Assembly: GCF_030056655.1 (NCBI RefSeq)
Contig: NZ_JASHIE010000016.1
Span: 62,001-126,000 of the forward strand
Direction: 5' to 3'
DNA length: 64,000 nucleotides
Origin: Flectobacillus rivi
Lineage (GTDB): Bacteria; Bacteroidota; Bacteroidia; Cytophagales; Spirosomataceae
Shown one piece after another: positions 18,210-26,913 of the stretch. The number at the start of each line of letters is the position of its first letter. Positions within the stretch are counted from its first letter, which is position 1. Position numbers and translations under genes: made by a program. The notes under the pieces were generated by a model that was not told the origin of the DNA, searched no databases, and worked only from the letters and a program-made list of their open reading frames with translations.

Positions 18210-19262
18210 ATGAAAAAGTCAGTAATCACACTATCCATTATTGCTCTGGTAGGATTAATTGGATTTACGCTATATAAAAACAAAAAGAAAATTGAAGCAA
18301 ACAAGGTAGTGGTAGACCGCACGGCATTGCCAGTGGCTGTTTCGACTTATCAAGTAAGCTATCAAGAATTGGCTGGTGATGTAAGTCTTCCTGCTAACAT
18401 CGAATTGACTAACGAAGCAACTGTTACAAGTGCTATTCAAGGTAAAATCGAAACCTTGGGTATTGAGGTTGGTTCACGTGTACGCAAAGGACAGGTAATC
18501 GGTACTTTAGATTCAAAAATCAAACAAATCAATTTGAAAGCCAATCAGTTGACGCTTGACAAATTAGAAAAGGATTTGAAGCGTAATGCCGATTTGTTCA
18601 AAGGAAATGCAGGTACAGAAGTGAGCGTAACCAACTCAAAATATGATGTTGAAAATACACGCATTCAAATCGAATTGACCAAACAACAAATCGCAGATGG
18701 TAATATTATTTCACCGATTAGTGGTGTGATTACTTCTCGAAAATTGATGGCTGGTGAATATGCAAACCCTGGTAATGTTATCGCTACTATCGTGGATGAT
18801 GTGAATTTGAAAGCAGTGGTTTATGTCAATGAAAAAGATGTTTATCAACTAAAAATTGGTCAATCGGCGCGAATTACTACCGATGTTTTTCCGAATAAGG
18901 CATTTGTAGGTAAAGTAAAATTCATTTCTCCAAAAGGTGACGAAAACCACAACTATCGTGTAGAATTGACCCTGACAGGCAACAGCCTTCGTGCGGGTAC
19001 GTACGTGATGGTCAACTTTGATTTAGGACGTAAAGGAAGCGTTTTGCAAATTCCAAAATTGGCTTTGGCAGAAGGTATCAAAAATCCTTATGTGTATGTT
19101 GTCCAAGACGGAAAGGCTATTGTTCAAAAAGTAACATTAGGTCGTGAAATTGGCGAAAACATTGAGGTTATTTCTGGTTTACAGCAAGGTCAAGAGGTCG
19201 TTACAAGTGGTCAAATCAACTTGACTAACGGGACTAAAATTACAAAAACGTCTAATCAATAA
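18210..19262 (+). CDS. RND efflux periplasmic adaptor (HlyD/AcrA family)
   Basis: A 350-residue membrane-fusion protein anchored by an N-terminal hydrophobic segment (residues 5-21). The biotinyl-lipoyl-like domain is visible as VTSAIQGKIETLGIEVGSRV and GNIISPISGVITSRKLMAGE, flanking a coiled-coil hairpin (about 100-155). Beta-barrel and membrane-proximal domains follow (LRAGTYVMVNFDLG, GLQQGQEVVTSGQ). It links the inner membrane RND pump (19283) to the TolC channel (16866) in one operon. Confidence 0.94.
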   Translation: MKKSVITLSIIALVGLIGFTLYKNKKKIEANKVVVDRTALPVAVSTYQVSYQELAGDVSLPANIELTNEATVTSAIQGKIETLGIEVGSRVRKGQVIGTLDSKIKQINLKANQLTLDKLEKDLKRNADLFKGNAGTEVSVTNSKYDVENTRIQIELTKQQIADGNIISPISGVITSRKLMAGEYANPGNVIATIVDDVNLKAVVYVNEKDVYQLKIGQSARITTDVFPNKAFVGKVKFISPKGDENHNYRVELTLTGNSLRAGTYVMVNFDLGRKGSVLQIPKLALAEGIKNPYVYVVQDGKAIVQKVTLGREIGENIEVISGLQQGQEVVTSGQINLTNGTKITKTSNQ

Positions 19263-19282
19263 CAGCTAACTATCATAAGAAT

Positions 19283-22200
19283 ATGTCAGTTACCGAATTA
19301 TCTATAAAACGACCCTTATTGATTACCGTAATTTTTGTAACGCTAATTTTATTCGGGTTTGTCAGCTATAAACAGCTTAATTATAACCTTTTGCCCAAAT
19401 TTGAGGCAAATGTGATTATGGTTCAAACGATGTACCGTGGAGCCTCATCGGATGAAATACAAAATGTTGTCACCAAACCTATCGAAGAAGCCGTTTCGGC
19501 TATCGAGGGTATCGATAAAATGTCATCGCAGTCAATGGAAGGTCTTTCTTTGATTACGATTCAATTAAAATCTGGTGTGAATACCCTAGATGCGCAGCGC
19601 GATGCCGAAAGAAAGATTAACCAAATCAAGTCTACACTTCCCGACGATGCCGACGATCCAGTGGTAAACCGTTATAATACGGACGAAATACCTGTATTAC
19701 GTATTAGTGCTTCAGCCAACTTGTCGGAGCCTGCCTTGTATGATTTGATTGACCAAAAAATCAAACCTCAAATCGCCAATGTAGCGGGTGTAGGTACGGT
19801 ACGATTGATTGGTGGTAGCGAAAGAGAAATTCAAGTAAATCTTGATAATGACAAATTGCAGGCATATAGTATCTCGTCGGCGCAAGTCAATCAAATGATT
19901 GCCAACAGCAATATGTCTTACCCTGCGGGTAGTGTACTAAATAATGATAATCGTACTTCAATCCGTTTGGATGCCAAATTGGTTAAAGTAGAGGAGCTAC
20001 GTAGATTGATTATTCGCCAAAATGCCGATGGTAGTCGTGTCCTATTGTCTGATTTAGGTACTATTACCGATGCGCAAACAGAACCAACAACCATCAACCG
20101 TAACAATGGTAGAGCAGGTATTGGTATCGAAATCGTAAAACAAGCCGATGCTAATGCCGTAAATGTAAGCAAGTTTGTAAAAGCGAAACTAATTGACATT
20201 AAAAAACAATATGCTTCTCAGAAGTTTGATTACGAAATTGCCAATGACCAATCGGTCTATACTTTGGCTTCTGCTGATGCTGTAGTACATGACCTTTTCT
20301 TGGCAATTGTGATTGTGGGGGCTGTAATGCTATTTTTCTTACATAGTTTCCGTAGCTCCTTGTTTGTATTGGTAGCGATTCCTTCGGCTATGATTCCAAC
20401 ATTTATCTTGATGTATGTGTTTGGTTTCTCGCTCAACTTGATGACTTTGATGGGGCTTTCATTAGTTGTAGGTATTTTGGTTGATGATAGTATTGTGGTT
20501 TTAGAAAACATTTACCGACATCTCGAAATGGGTAAAGGTAAAATAGAATCAGCCCTTGAAGGTCGTCAGGAAATTGGGTTTACAGCAATCGCTATCACCT
20601 TGGTGGACGTTGTGGTATTCTTGCCTTTATCAATGAGTGGCGGTTTGATTGGTAATATCTTGAGAGAATTTTCATTGGTGGTAGTATTTTCAACGCTAAT
20701 GAGTTTGTTTGTGTCATTCACCTTGACGCCTTTGTTGGCTTCACGATGGGGGAAAGTAGAAATACTAAGCAAATCAAGCTTGTGGGGACGTATCAATTTA
20801 GGCTTTGAAAGCTTTTTGGATGGTGTTAAAGAAGAGTATGGTAAAATCTTAGTATGGTCTTTAAATCACAAACGTTGGGTTTTGATTGCCATTTTAATCT
20901 TGTTTGTGGGTGCATTTTCACTATTACCTGCTGGTTTTATTGGATCATCTTTTGCTGGAAATGGCGACCGTGGCGAATTAACTATTCAATTAGAGTTATC
21001 ACCACAAACGCCTTTGTCACAAACTAACTTGGTAACTAAGCAAATCGAGCAAATGATTTTGCAAAAACCAGAAGTAGAAAAGGTATTTGCCAATGTGGGT
21101 ACTCAAACAGGTGCTATGGGCTCAGGTGGTAGCAATAGTAATATTTCCGAAATAGCTGTAACCTTAGTCCCTAAAGAAAAACGTAAGGTTTCGTCAGAGG
21201 TTTTTGGTACACAATTGCGTGACGAAATCAACAAAATTCCTGGCGTAAAGGTAGTAATTCGTTTGACAGGACTTACAGGGAATAGCGAAGCGCCTATCCA
21301 GATTGCTATCAAAGGCGTTGATATGAATGATATTCAACAAGTTGCGAATCAAGTAAAAGAAATTGTTCGCACAACCCCTGGAACAGACTATGTGGAGTTT
21401 TCGACTAAAAGTTTGAAATCGGAAATCTCTGTACAACTTGACCGTGAAAAAATTGCTAACCTTGGTTTGAGTGTTCCCGAAGTTGGTGGAGCAATTCAAT
21501 TAGCATTTAGAGGTAACGATCAATCTAAGTTCAGACAGTCAGGCGAAGAATATCCCATTAATATTACCTTAGATAAATCCGACAAACGTTCTATCGAAAA
21601 CGTTCGTGATTTGACTTTGCGCAATAGTCGTGGAGCTATCATCAAACTCAAAGATGTTGCAACAGTAACAGAGGTAGTTGGACAATCGGTATTGGAGCGT
21701 TCTGACCGTATGAACTCTATCAAGGTAACAGCATCCGCCGTGGGTCGTCCAACTGGTACAATCGTGGCAGATATTCAGAAAAAGGTAGATAAATTAAAAT
21801 TGCCACAAGGACTAACGATTGAGTATTTAGGCGAGATTCAACGTCAGAAAGATGCCTTTGGTAGCCTTGGATTTGCTTTCTTGCTAGGTGTAATTTTGGT
21901 ATATCTCATTATGGTGGCTTTGTACGAAAGTGTGGTATATCCCTTTGTAGTATTATTTTCAATTCCTGTGGCTTTGATTGGTGCGCTATTAGCTCTTGCT
22001 TTGACGATGGAATCTCTGACTATCTTCGCTATTGTCGGCTTGATCATGTTGTTGGGGCTAGTGGCCAAAAATGGTATTTTGATTGTAGACTTTACCAATC
22101 ACTTGAAAGAGACAGGATTATCTGTAAAAGAAGCATTGATTGAGGCAGGTAAAGAACGTTTACGTCCAATCTTGATGACGACTATTGCCATGATTACAGG

Positions 22201-22384
22201 TATGTTGCCTATTGCCATAGCAAGTGGCGCTGGTGCAGAAGTAAAAAATGGTATGGCATGGGTTATTATTGGTGGCTTAACCAGCTCGCTCCTATTAACT
22301 CTCTTGCTTGTACCTTGTATGTATATGATTATAGAATCTTTGAAAAATAGAATTCTTCGTCGCAAAGCAGCAAAAACTGCTTAA
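19283..22384 (+). CDS. RND efflux permease (AcrB/HAE1 family)
   Basis: The 1033-residue inner membrane pump exports hydrophobic or amphipathic compounds using the proton gradient. It has the usual duplicated layout: TM1 near residues 12-30, a large periplasmic loop, six TM segments (about 335-480), then the second half. Visible signatures are the N-terminal SIKRPLLITVIFVTLILFGF, the TM4 proton-relay region LVVGILVDDSIVVLENIYRH with paired Asp, and the second-half LVAKNGILIVDFTNH. Length and motifs are intact. It is the last gene of the marR-controlled operon and is followed by a terminator. Confidence 0.95.
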   Translation: MSVTELSIKRPLLITVIFVTLILFGFVSYKQLNYNLLPKFEANVIMVQTMYRGASSDEIQNVVTKPIEEAVSAIEGIDKMSSQSMEGLSLITIQLKSGVNTLDAQRDAERKINQIKSTLPDDADDPVVNRYNTDEIPVLRISASANLSEPALYDLIDQKIKPQIANVAGVGTVRLIGGSEREIQVNLDNDKLQAYSISSAQVNQMIANSNMSYPAGSVLNNDNRTSIRLDAKLVKVEELRRLIIRQNADGSRVLLSDLGTITDAQTEPTTINRNNGRAGIGIEIVKQADANAVNVSKFVKAKLIDIKKQYASQKFDYEIANDQSVYTLASADAVVHDLFLAIVIVGAVMLFFLHSFRSSLFVLVAIPSAMIPTFILMYVFGFSLNLMTLMGLSLVVGILVDDSIVVLENIYRHLEMGKGKIESALEGRQEIGFTAIAITLVDVVVFLPLSMSGGLIGNILREFSLVVVFSTLMSLFVSFTLTPLLASRWGKVEILSKSSLWGRINLGFESFLDGVKEEYGKILVWSLNHKRWVLIAILILFVGAFSLLPAGFIGSSFAGNGDRGELTIQLELSPQTPLSQTNLVTKQIEQMILQKPEVEKVFANVGTQTGAMGSGGSNSNISEIAVTLVPKEKRKVSSEVFGTQLRDEINKIPGVKVVIRLTGLTGNSEAPIQIAIKGVDMNDIQQVANQVKEIVRTTPGTDYVEFSTKSLKSEISVQLDREKIANLGLSVPEVGGAIQLAFRGNDQSKFRQSGEEYPINITLDKSDKRSIENVRDLTLRNSRGAIIKLKDVATVTEVVGQSVLERSDRMNSIKVTASAVGRPTGTIVADIQKKVDKLKLPQGLTIEYLGEIQRQKDAFGSLGFAFLLGVILVYLIMVALYESVVYPFVVLFSIPVALIGALLALALTMESLTIFAIVGLIMLLGLVAKNGILIVDFTNHLKETGLSVKEALIEAGKERLRPILMTTIAMITGMLPIAIASGAGAEVKNGMAWVIIGGLTSSLLLTLLLVPCMYMIIESLKNRILRRKAAKTA

Positions 22385-22414
22385 GACCATAATTTTTAAC
22401 TTGGTATTTCGTTT

Positions 22415-22450
22415 AAACCGCAGAGAAGCTTTTTCTGCGGTTTATTTTTT
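22415..22450 (+). terminator. Rho-independent terminator of the RND operon
   Basis: The stem AAACCGCAGA / TCTGCGGTTT (22415-22424 and 22434-22443) is followed by ATTTTTT, 30 bases after the permease stop codon. Confidence 0.88.
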
Positions 22451-22731
22451 AACTATAGTTTTCTACCGAAAAATATAATTCCCAAGAATTTCAGCCCATA
22501 TTTTAAGCCTTTCATCCCATTCCTTCCTTACAATTTTTTGATAAAATATATCTTGCACGCAATGCCTAATAGTAAGTTTATTCAGGCTATTAGTGTAATG
22601 TCCTAATTAATTTTTCATGAACCAATGATTTAAACTATTTTTTTAGTTAATTAGCTAAACTTTTAGTTAAAAATTCTTAAATTCATAAGGACTCTTGTGA
22701 ACTTCCTATAAATTTGAAAATCATTGTTGAA

Positions 22732-22925
22732 ATAGGCACAGAGGCAACAGGCACAAAGGCACAGAGTGATTTTATGTTTTAAAGTGATAAGTTGTTTACA
22801 AAATACATTTTGCTGAAAGCCGAAAGCTCAAAGCCGAAACCCATATAGGTACAGAGGCACTGAGTGATTTTATGTTTTATAGTGATAAGTTGCTGAAAGC
22901 CGATACCCGAAAGCTGAACCCCATA
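22732..22925. repeat. Imperfect tandem repeat of about 100 bp
   Basis: The block AGGCACAGAGGC...GAGTGATTTTATGTTTTA.AGTGATAAGTTG...GCTGAAAGCCGAAAGCT...CCATATA appears twice, at about 22732-22852 and 22853-22925. The first part also resembles 9849-9880. The DNA from 22451 to 22731 and 22926 to 23010 shows no gene; a -7-like TAAATTTG lies at 22709-22716. Confidence 0.55.
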
Positions 22926-23010
22926 TATACACCGCTCCATAAACCATATACGTAGTCGTGCAGAATTAAGTTGAAGAAATTAATGAGATAAAATATGAGT
23001 AATCATAAAA

Positions 23011-23048
23011 ATTACACTCAAAACTCATCATTCATAATTCAGCACTCC
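23011..23048. repeat. Dispersed intergenic repeat copy
   Basis: CTCAAAACTCATCATTCATAATTCAGCACTC-type sequence, the inverse orientation of the ATGAGTGCTGAGTT family, lies 37 bases before the outer membrane protein start. It is read through by an in-frame upstream extension of that gene, which is why that extension is rejected. Confidence 0.5.
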
Positions 23049-23084
23049 TATTTACCTCCAAGAAAATCTAAAATTCAAAATTCT

Positions 23085-25889
23085 ATGAACAAATCTTTAG
23101 TTCTATTAATTGCTTTATTTTTTACATGTACCAACCTCTTTGCCCAAAATCCTGCTCGTGTGACCATTCGTGGTGTTGTGCAAGATACAAGTGCTATGAC
23201 ACTTACAGGCGCAACAGTCATGCTTCTTCAACCCAAAGACTCGTCATTGGTGAACTTTGCTAGAGCAAATGACAAAGGTTCCTTCGAATTCAGAAATGTA
23301 AAAAATGCTTCGTATTTGCTCAAAATCTCCTACGTGGGATTTTTGCCTTACCAACAAAAACTCAAAGAGTTTCCCAACGATGTCAATGACCTCGGTCCTA
23401 TCAAAATCAAGCCGATCGCCAAAGAACTTCTTGAAGTAGTAGTAAAAACAGCCAAAGCGCCACTTAGTATCAAAGGTGATACGGTCGAGTATAACGCTGC
23501 GTCGTTCAAGGTTCCGCCTGGTTCTTCAGTAGAAGACCTCCTGCGCCGTCTCCCAGGTATCGAAGTAGATGCCAGTGGAAATATCAAAGCCCAAGGAAAA
23601 GATGTAAAACGGGTATTGGTTGACGGAAAAACTTTCTTTGGTGACGACCCCAAAGCTGCTACCAAAAACCTAGGCGCTGAAACGATTTCTAAGGTACAAG
23701 TTTATAATGGTAAGTCTGACCAAGCACTTTTAACTGGTGCTGACGATGGAAAAAAAGAAAAAACCATTAACCTAGAACTGAAAGACGAATTTAAGAAAGG
23801 TGCTTTCGGAAAAATTACAGCCGCTATTGGTACTTCTGATCGTGGCGTTTTAAGAGGAAACTATAATCGTTTCAACAAAAAAGAACAATTCTCTGTGTTA
23901 GGTTATGCCAATAACATTAACGAAACGGGTGTAAACTGGAGTGATTATGGTGAATTTAAAGGAAATAACTCTTTTAATTCCAACGATAATGGAGATTTTG
24001 GCTTCGGAAATGGCAATAGATTCTATTATATGGAAGGCGATTATCTGAACAATTTTGACGGAAAAGGCTTTACAAACAACTTTGGTACTGGTGTCAACTA
24101 CAACTACACTCACCAAAAGACAAAGTTTAGTTCAAGTTATTTCTATAACCAAACTAAGTTAAACCTCGACCAATATCAAAGTACGAAAACTTTCCTCCAA
24201 AACTCCAATTTTACAACGCTTGATACCAACAATACTGTTAGTTTTAGAAACTCACATAGCGTAGCTGCTCGTTTGGAACAAATGTTGGATTCCTCGAATA
24301 CCATTATTGCTAAAACAAATTTACGTTTCAGCGGGAGCAATAGTTCTGTTAACCAAGTTCAGCAGTATTTAAATAACTCTGAAGATGTTCAGAACCGTAT
24401 CAATATGAACAATGGCTCTAATCTGAATGCCTATAACTTCAATTTCACGGCTATTTATCGCCATAAGTTCAAGAAAAAAGGAAGAACATTTGCAGCCAGT
24501 AGCACTTTAAGCACTTCATCGACTGATGGAACAGATAATATTCGCTCGTTGACACGCTTCTTTAACGCAACCAACGTCAACGACCAAATTCGTGCGATTT
24601 CTCAGCTCAACCAAAATGCCAATACTACTACGATGATTAAAGCAGGGGTAAATTACTTAGAGCCCCTTTCTAAAAAAGTCTATTGGGAAAGTTTCTATAA
24701 CTTCAACAACAGCGGTCAAAATGTAGGACGTGACGCATTCAATGGTAATTTGGAATCACAACGTTATGATAGTTTGAGTACCTATTATCAAAATCAAATT
24801 ACCTACAATCGTGTGGGTTCAGGTTTGAGATTTTCAAATGACGGAATCAACTTATCATTCGGATTAGCAGTATTACAATATGACTTGGATGGCAAGGTAT
24901 ATCCTCAAAAAGGAAAACCTCTTACAGCAAATATCAGTAAGCAATATCAAGCCTTGACTCCAAATTTCTCTGCCAATATCGAGTTCAAAAATAATGCTTA
25001 CATGGGCTTTAATTATACGCTCAACGTTGAAGCCCCAAGTATAACAGATTTACAGCCAGTGGTTCAGAACAATAACCCATTTTATATCACTTCGGGTAAT
25101 CAGGACTTATTGCCAGCCAAAAACCACGAGTTAAGTTTTGATATTTCTAAGTTTGACCCTGCAACTTTTGCCAGTATTGGTATTTGGTCTTCGTACCGCT
25201 ATTACTTGAGTCAAATAGTTTATAGCCAAACTGTAGACGCTAATTTGGTGACAAGAACTCGCCCTGAAAATATGTCAGGAGGTAAAAACTTTAACGTTGG
25301 TATGTATTCAAGTTTCCCAATCATCAAAACTAAATGGACGATGAATCTATCGGGAAATATTAACACTTCTAATACACCAACCATTGTCAATACCGTTGTG
25401 AATCAAACCAACAATAAAAATTACACGATTAATGCGGGCTTTAGTATTACACCAAGTGAGAAGCTAATCATGAACATCGAAGGAAATCTTGGATTCAACA
25501 ATATTTCTTACACGATTGAAAATAATCAAAACCAAAATATCCGTACCAAGGGCTTATCAACGTCTGTAAAATGGAATTTTGCTAAAAAGACCTTCTTCGA
25601 AACTAGTTTTGATTATAACAGCTATCGCAACGACCGTTTTGGATTTGACCAAGAGATACCTATTCTTAACTGCTCGGTAAGAAGATTATTCATGAAAGAA
25701 AACCGTATGGAAGTACGTTTGGCAGCATTTGATATTTTCAACAAACGTCAATCTATTGTACAAACGGGCTACCTCAATACCGTAAGCAACCAACAGGCAC
25801 TGACTTTGGCTCGTTACTTTATGTTGAGCTTGACTTATAACCTTAAAGGTCACTCAGACAAACTCAAGAAAAACGGAGGATTCTTTTAA
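23085..25889 (+). CDS. Outer membrane beta-barrel protein with CarboxypepD-like domain, copy 1 of tandem pair
   Basis: The 934-residue product has a signal peptide (MNKSLVLLIALFFTCTNLFA), a CarboxypepD-regulatory-like domain (about 25-105, including GVVQDTSAMTLTGATVMLLQ), and a plug-like region (APLSIKGDTVEYNAASFKVP, LLRRLPGIEVDASGNIKAQG, VLVDGKTFFGDDPKAA). A long barrel of the OMP_b-brl_3 type follows. It resembles TonB-dependent receptors without a clear siderophore or SusD link. I choose 23085; the frame is open back to 22995 but only through repeat DNA. A GLPGLI gene follows, and the whole pair is repeated downstream (26914-30510), with residues near the plug almost identical. Confidence 0.9.
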   Translation: MNKSLVLLIALFFTCTNLFAQNPARVTIRGVVQDTSAMTLTGATVMLLQPKDSSLVNFARANDKGSFEFRNVKNASYLLKISYVGFLPYQQKLKEFPNDVNDLGPIKIKPIAKELLEVVVKTAKAPLSIKGDTVEYNAASFKVPPGSSVEDLLRRLPGIEVDASGNIKAQGKDVKRVLVDGKTFFGDDPKAATKNLGAETISKVQVYNGKSDQALLTGADDGKKEKTINLELKDEFKKGAFGKITAAIGTSDRGVLRGNYNRFNKKEQFSVLGYANNINETGVNWSDYGEFKGNNSFNSNDNGDFGFGNGNRFYYMEGDYLNNFDGKGFTNNFGTGVNYNYTHQKTKFSSSYFYNQTKLNLDQYQSTKTFLQNSNFTTLDTNNTVSFRNSHSVAARLEQMLDSSNTIIAKTNLRFSGSNSSVNQVQQYLNNSEDVQNRINMNNGSNLNAYNFNFTAIYRHKFKKKGRTFAASSTLSTSSTDGTDNIRSLTRFFNATNVNDQIRAISQLNQNANTTTMIKAGVNYLEPLSKKVYWESFYNFNNSGQNVGRDAFNGNLESQRYDSLSTYYQNQITYNRVGSGLRFSNDGINLSFGLAVLQYDLDGKVYPQKGKPLTANISKQYQALTPNFSANIEFKNNAYMGFNYTLNVEAPSITDLQPVVQNNNPFYITSGNQDLLPAKNHELSFDISKFDPATFASIGIWSSYRYYLSQIVYSQTVDANLVTRTRPENMSGGKNFNVGMYSSFPIIKTKWTMNLSGNINTSNTPTIVNTVVNQTNNKNYTINAGFSITPSEKLIMNIEGNLGFNNISYTIENNQNQNIRTKGLSTSVKWNFAKKTFFETSFDYNSYRNDRFGFDQEIPILNCSVRRLFMKENRMEVRLAAFDIFNKRQSIVQTGYLNTVSNQQALTLARYFMLSLTYNLKGHSDKLKKNGGFF

Positions 25890-25897
25890 TGAAACGT

Positions 25898-25930
25898 AAA
25901 GGCAAAAGAGGTTGATACTCTTTTGCCTTT
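25898..25930 (+). terminator. Stem-loop between barrel gene and GLPGLI gene
   Basis: A perfect 13-bp stem, AAAGGCAAAAGAG with CTCTTTTGCCTTT, encloses a 7-base loop eight bases after the barrel gene stop. It probably attenuates rather than fully ends transcription, because the partner gene follows 49 bases later. No equivalent stem is seen at the same place in the second copy. Confidence 0.65.
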
Positions 25931-25979
25931 TGCCAACTTACAGAGAATCTATTCTTACAAACAGAAAACTATTATTTCG

Positions 25980-26726
25980 ATGAAAAAAATATTCCTTTTA
26001 GCACTACTATATATCGCTTATTTTACCTCTTTCGGACAAAACAACGAAGGGGTTGTTTATTTTACGAGAACGACCTATTGGACAAAACTTAACTCTACCT
26101 TGACTTATTTGAGTAAGCAAGAAAAAGAAAGAATGTCTTATATGTTTGGTGGAAAAGACGATTGGGCTAATTACACCCTTCTCTATTTCAATGATAATGA
26201 ATCCAAATATGTCAATTCTGAAGAGAAAAACGATCAATCAGAAGGATATGCTTGGCGCAAAGAGGCGTATAGTATTGGTCGTAATTTTACTAAAAATACG
26301 ATGACGGATGTCATTGAAATGTTAGGTAAAACTTATATCGTAGAGGATAGTCTAAAACTTCCTGAATGGAAAATTTTGAATGACTTGAAAGAAGTCGCTG
26401 GGCACATTTGTATGAAAGCTCAGGTAGAAGATCCTATCAAAAGTCAAAAAATTACGGCTTGGTTCGCACAAGACCTCCCATCGCAGGCAGGGCCTGAAAG
26501 ACTTTGGGGATTGCCAGGAATGATTTTAGAACTAGATATCAACGACGGTGCGGTAACTGTTGTAGCTTCAAAAATTGAATTCAAAAAAGTAGACAAAGAA
26601 CTTGAACCTCCCAAAAAACTCAAGGGTAAAAAAATCACTGACGCTGAATATCAGGGCATGATTGATAAGTTTATCAAGGAAAAAATCAAAGAGGAAATAA
26701 ATCCGTTTTGGGTGATAAGATATTAG
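25980..26726 (+). CDS. GLPGLI family secreted protein, copy 1
   Basis: The 248-residue exported protein has a signal peptide (MKKIFLLALLYIAYFTSFG) and the signature that names the family, here ERLWGLPGMILELDIN (about residues 170-185). The conserved KILNDLKEVAGHICMKAQ and the ending EEINPFWVIRY are also visible. GLPGLI proteins are restricted to Bacteroidota and typically sit next to a TonB-dependent or barrel gene, as here. Their function is unknown. The ATG at 25980 is chosen because the signal peptide starts there. It is closely similar to the product at 29773. Confidence 0.9.
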   Translation: MKKIFLLALLYIAYFTSFGQNNEGVVYFTRTTYWTKLNSTLTYLSKQEKERMSYMFGGKDDWANYTLLYFNDNESKYVNSEEKNDQSEGYAWRKEAYSIGRNFTKNTMTDVIEMLGKTYIVEDSLKLPEWKILNDLKEVAGHICMKAQVEDPIKSQKITAWFAQDLPSQAGPERLWGLPGMILELDINDGAVTVVASKIEFKKVDKELEPPKKLKGKKITDAEYQGMIDKFIKEKIKEEINPFWVIRY

Positions 26727-26812
26727 TCTTCGCTTCCTTCAAACATCCTGATTAGCGATTTTTTATCATTTATTAACCTATTATAAGCTACTTTAAATTT
26801 TTTATTGCTAAT

Positions 26813-26856
26813 AGATAAGTATATCTACGAAAAACTCGTAGATATACTTATCTTTG
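26813..26856 (+). promoter_or_regulatory. Strong hairpin fused to a -7 promoter element before barrel gene copy 2
   Basis: Perfect 18-bp arms, AGATAAGTATATCTACGA (26813-26830) and its complement (26836-26853), enclose AAAAC. The right arm runs directly into a TATCTTTG -7 element (26849-26856), about 58 bases before the start codon at 26914. It could be an operator overlapping the promoter or a terminator for the preceding GLPGLI gene. No T-run follows, which favours the operator. Confidence 0.5.
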
Positions 26857-26913
26857 TTCTATCAAGGAAACAAGATGTTTTCTTTACCTCCATTAAATCT
26901 AAAAATCAGACCT

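Noticed and set aside
19712..22365. Several minus-strand frames of 60-101 codons
   Set aside because: All lie opposite the RND permease gene, which has intact family motifs throughout.
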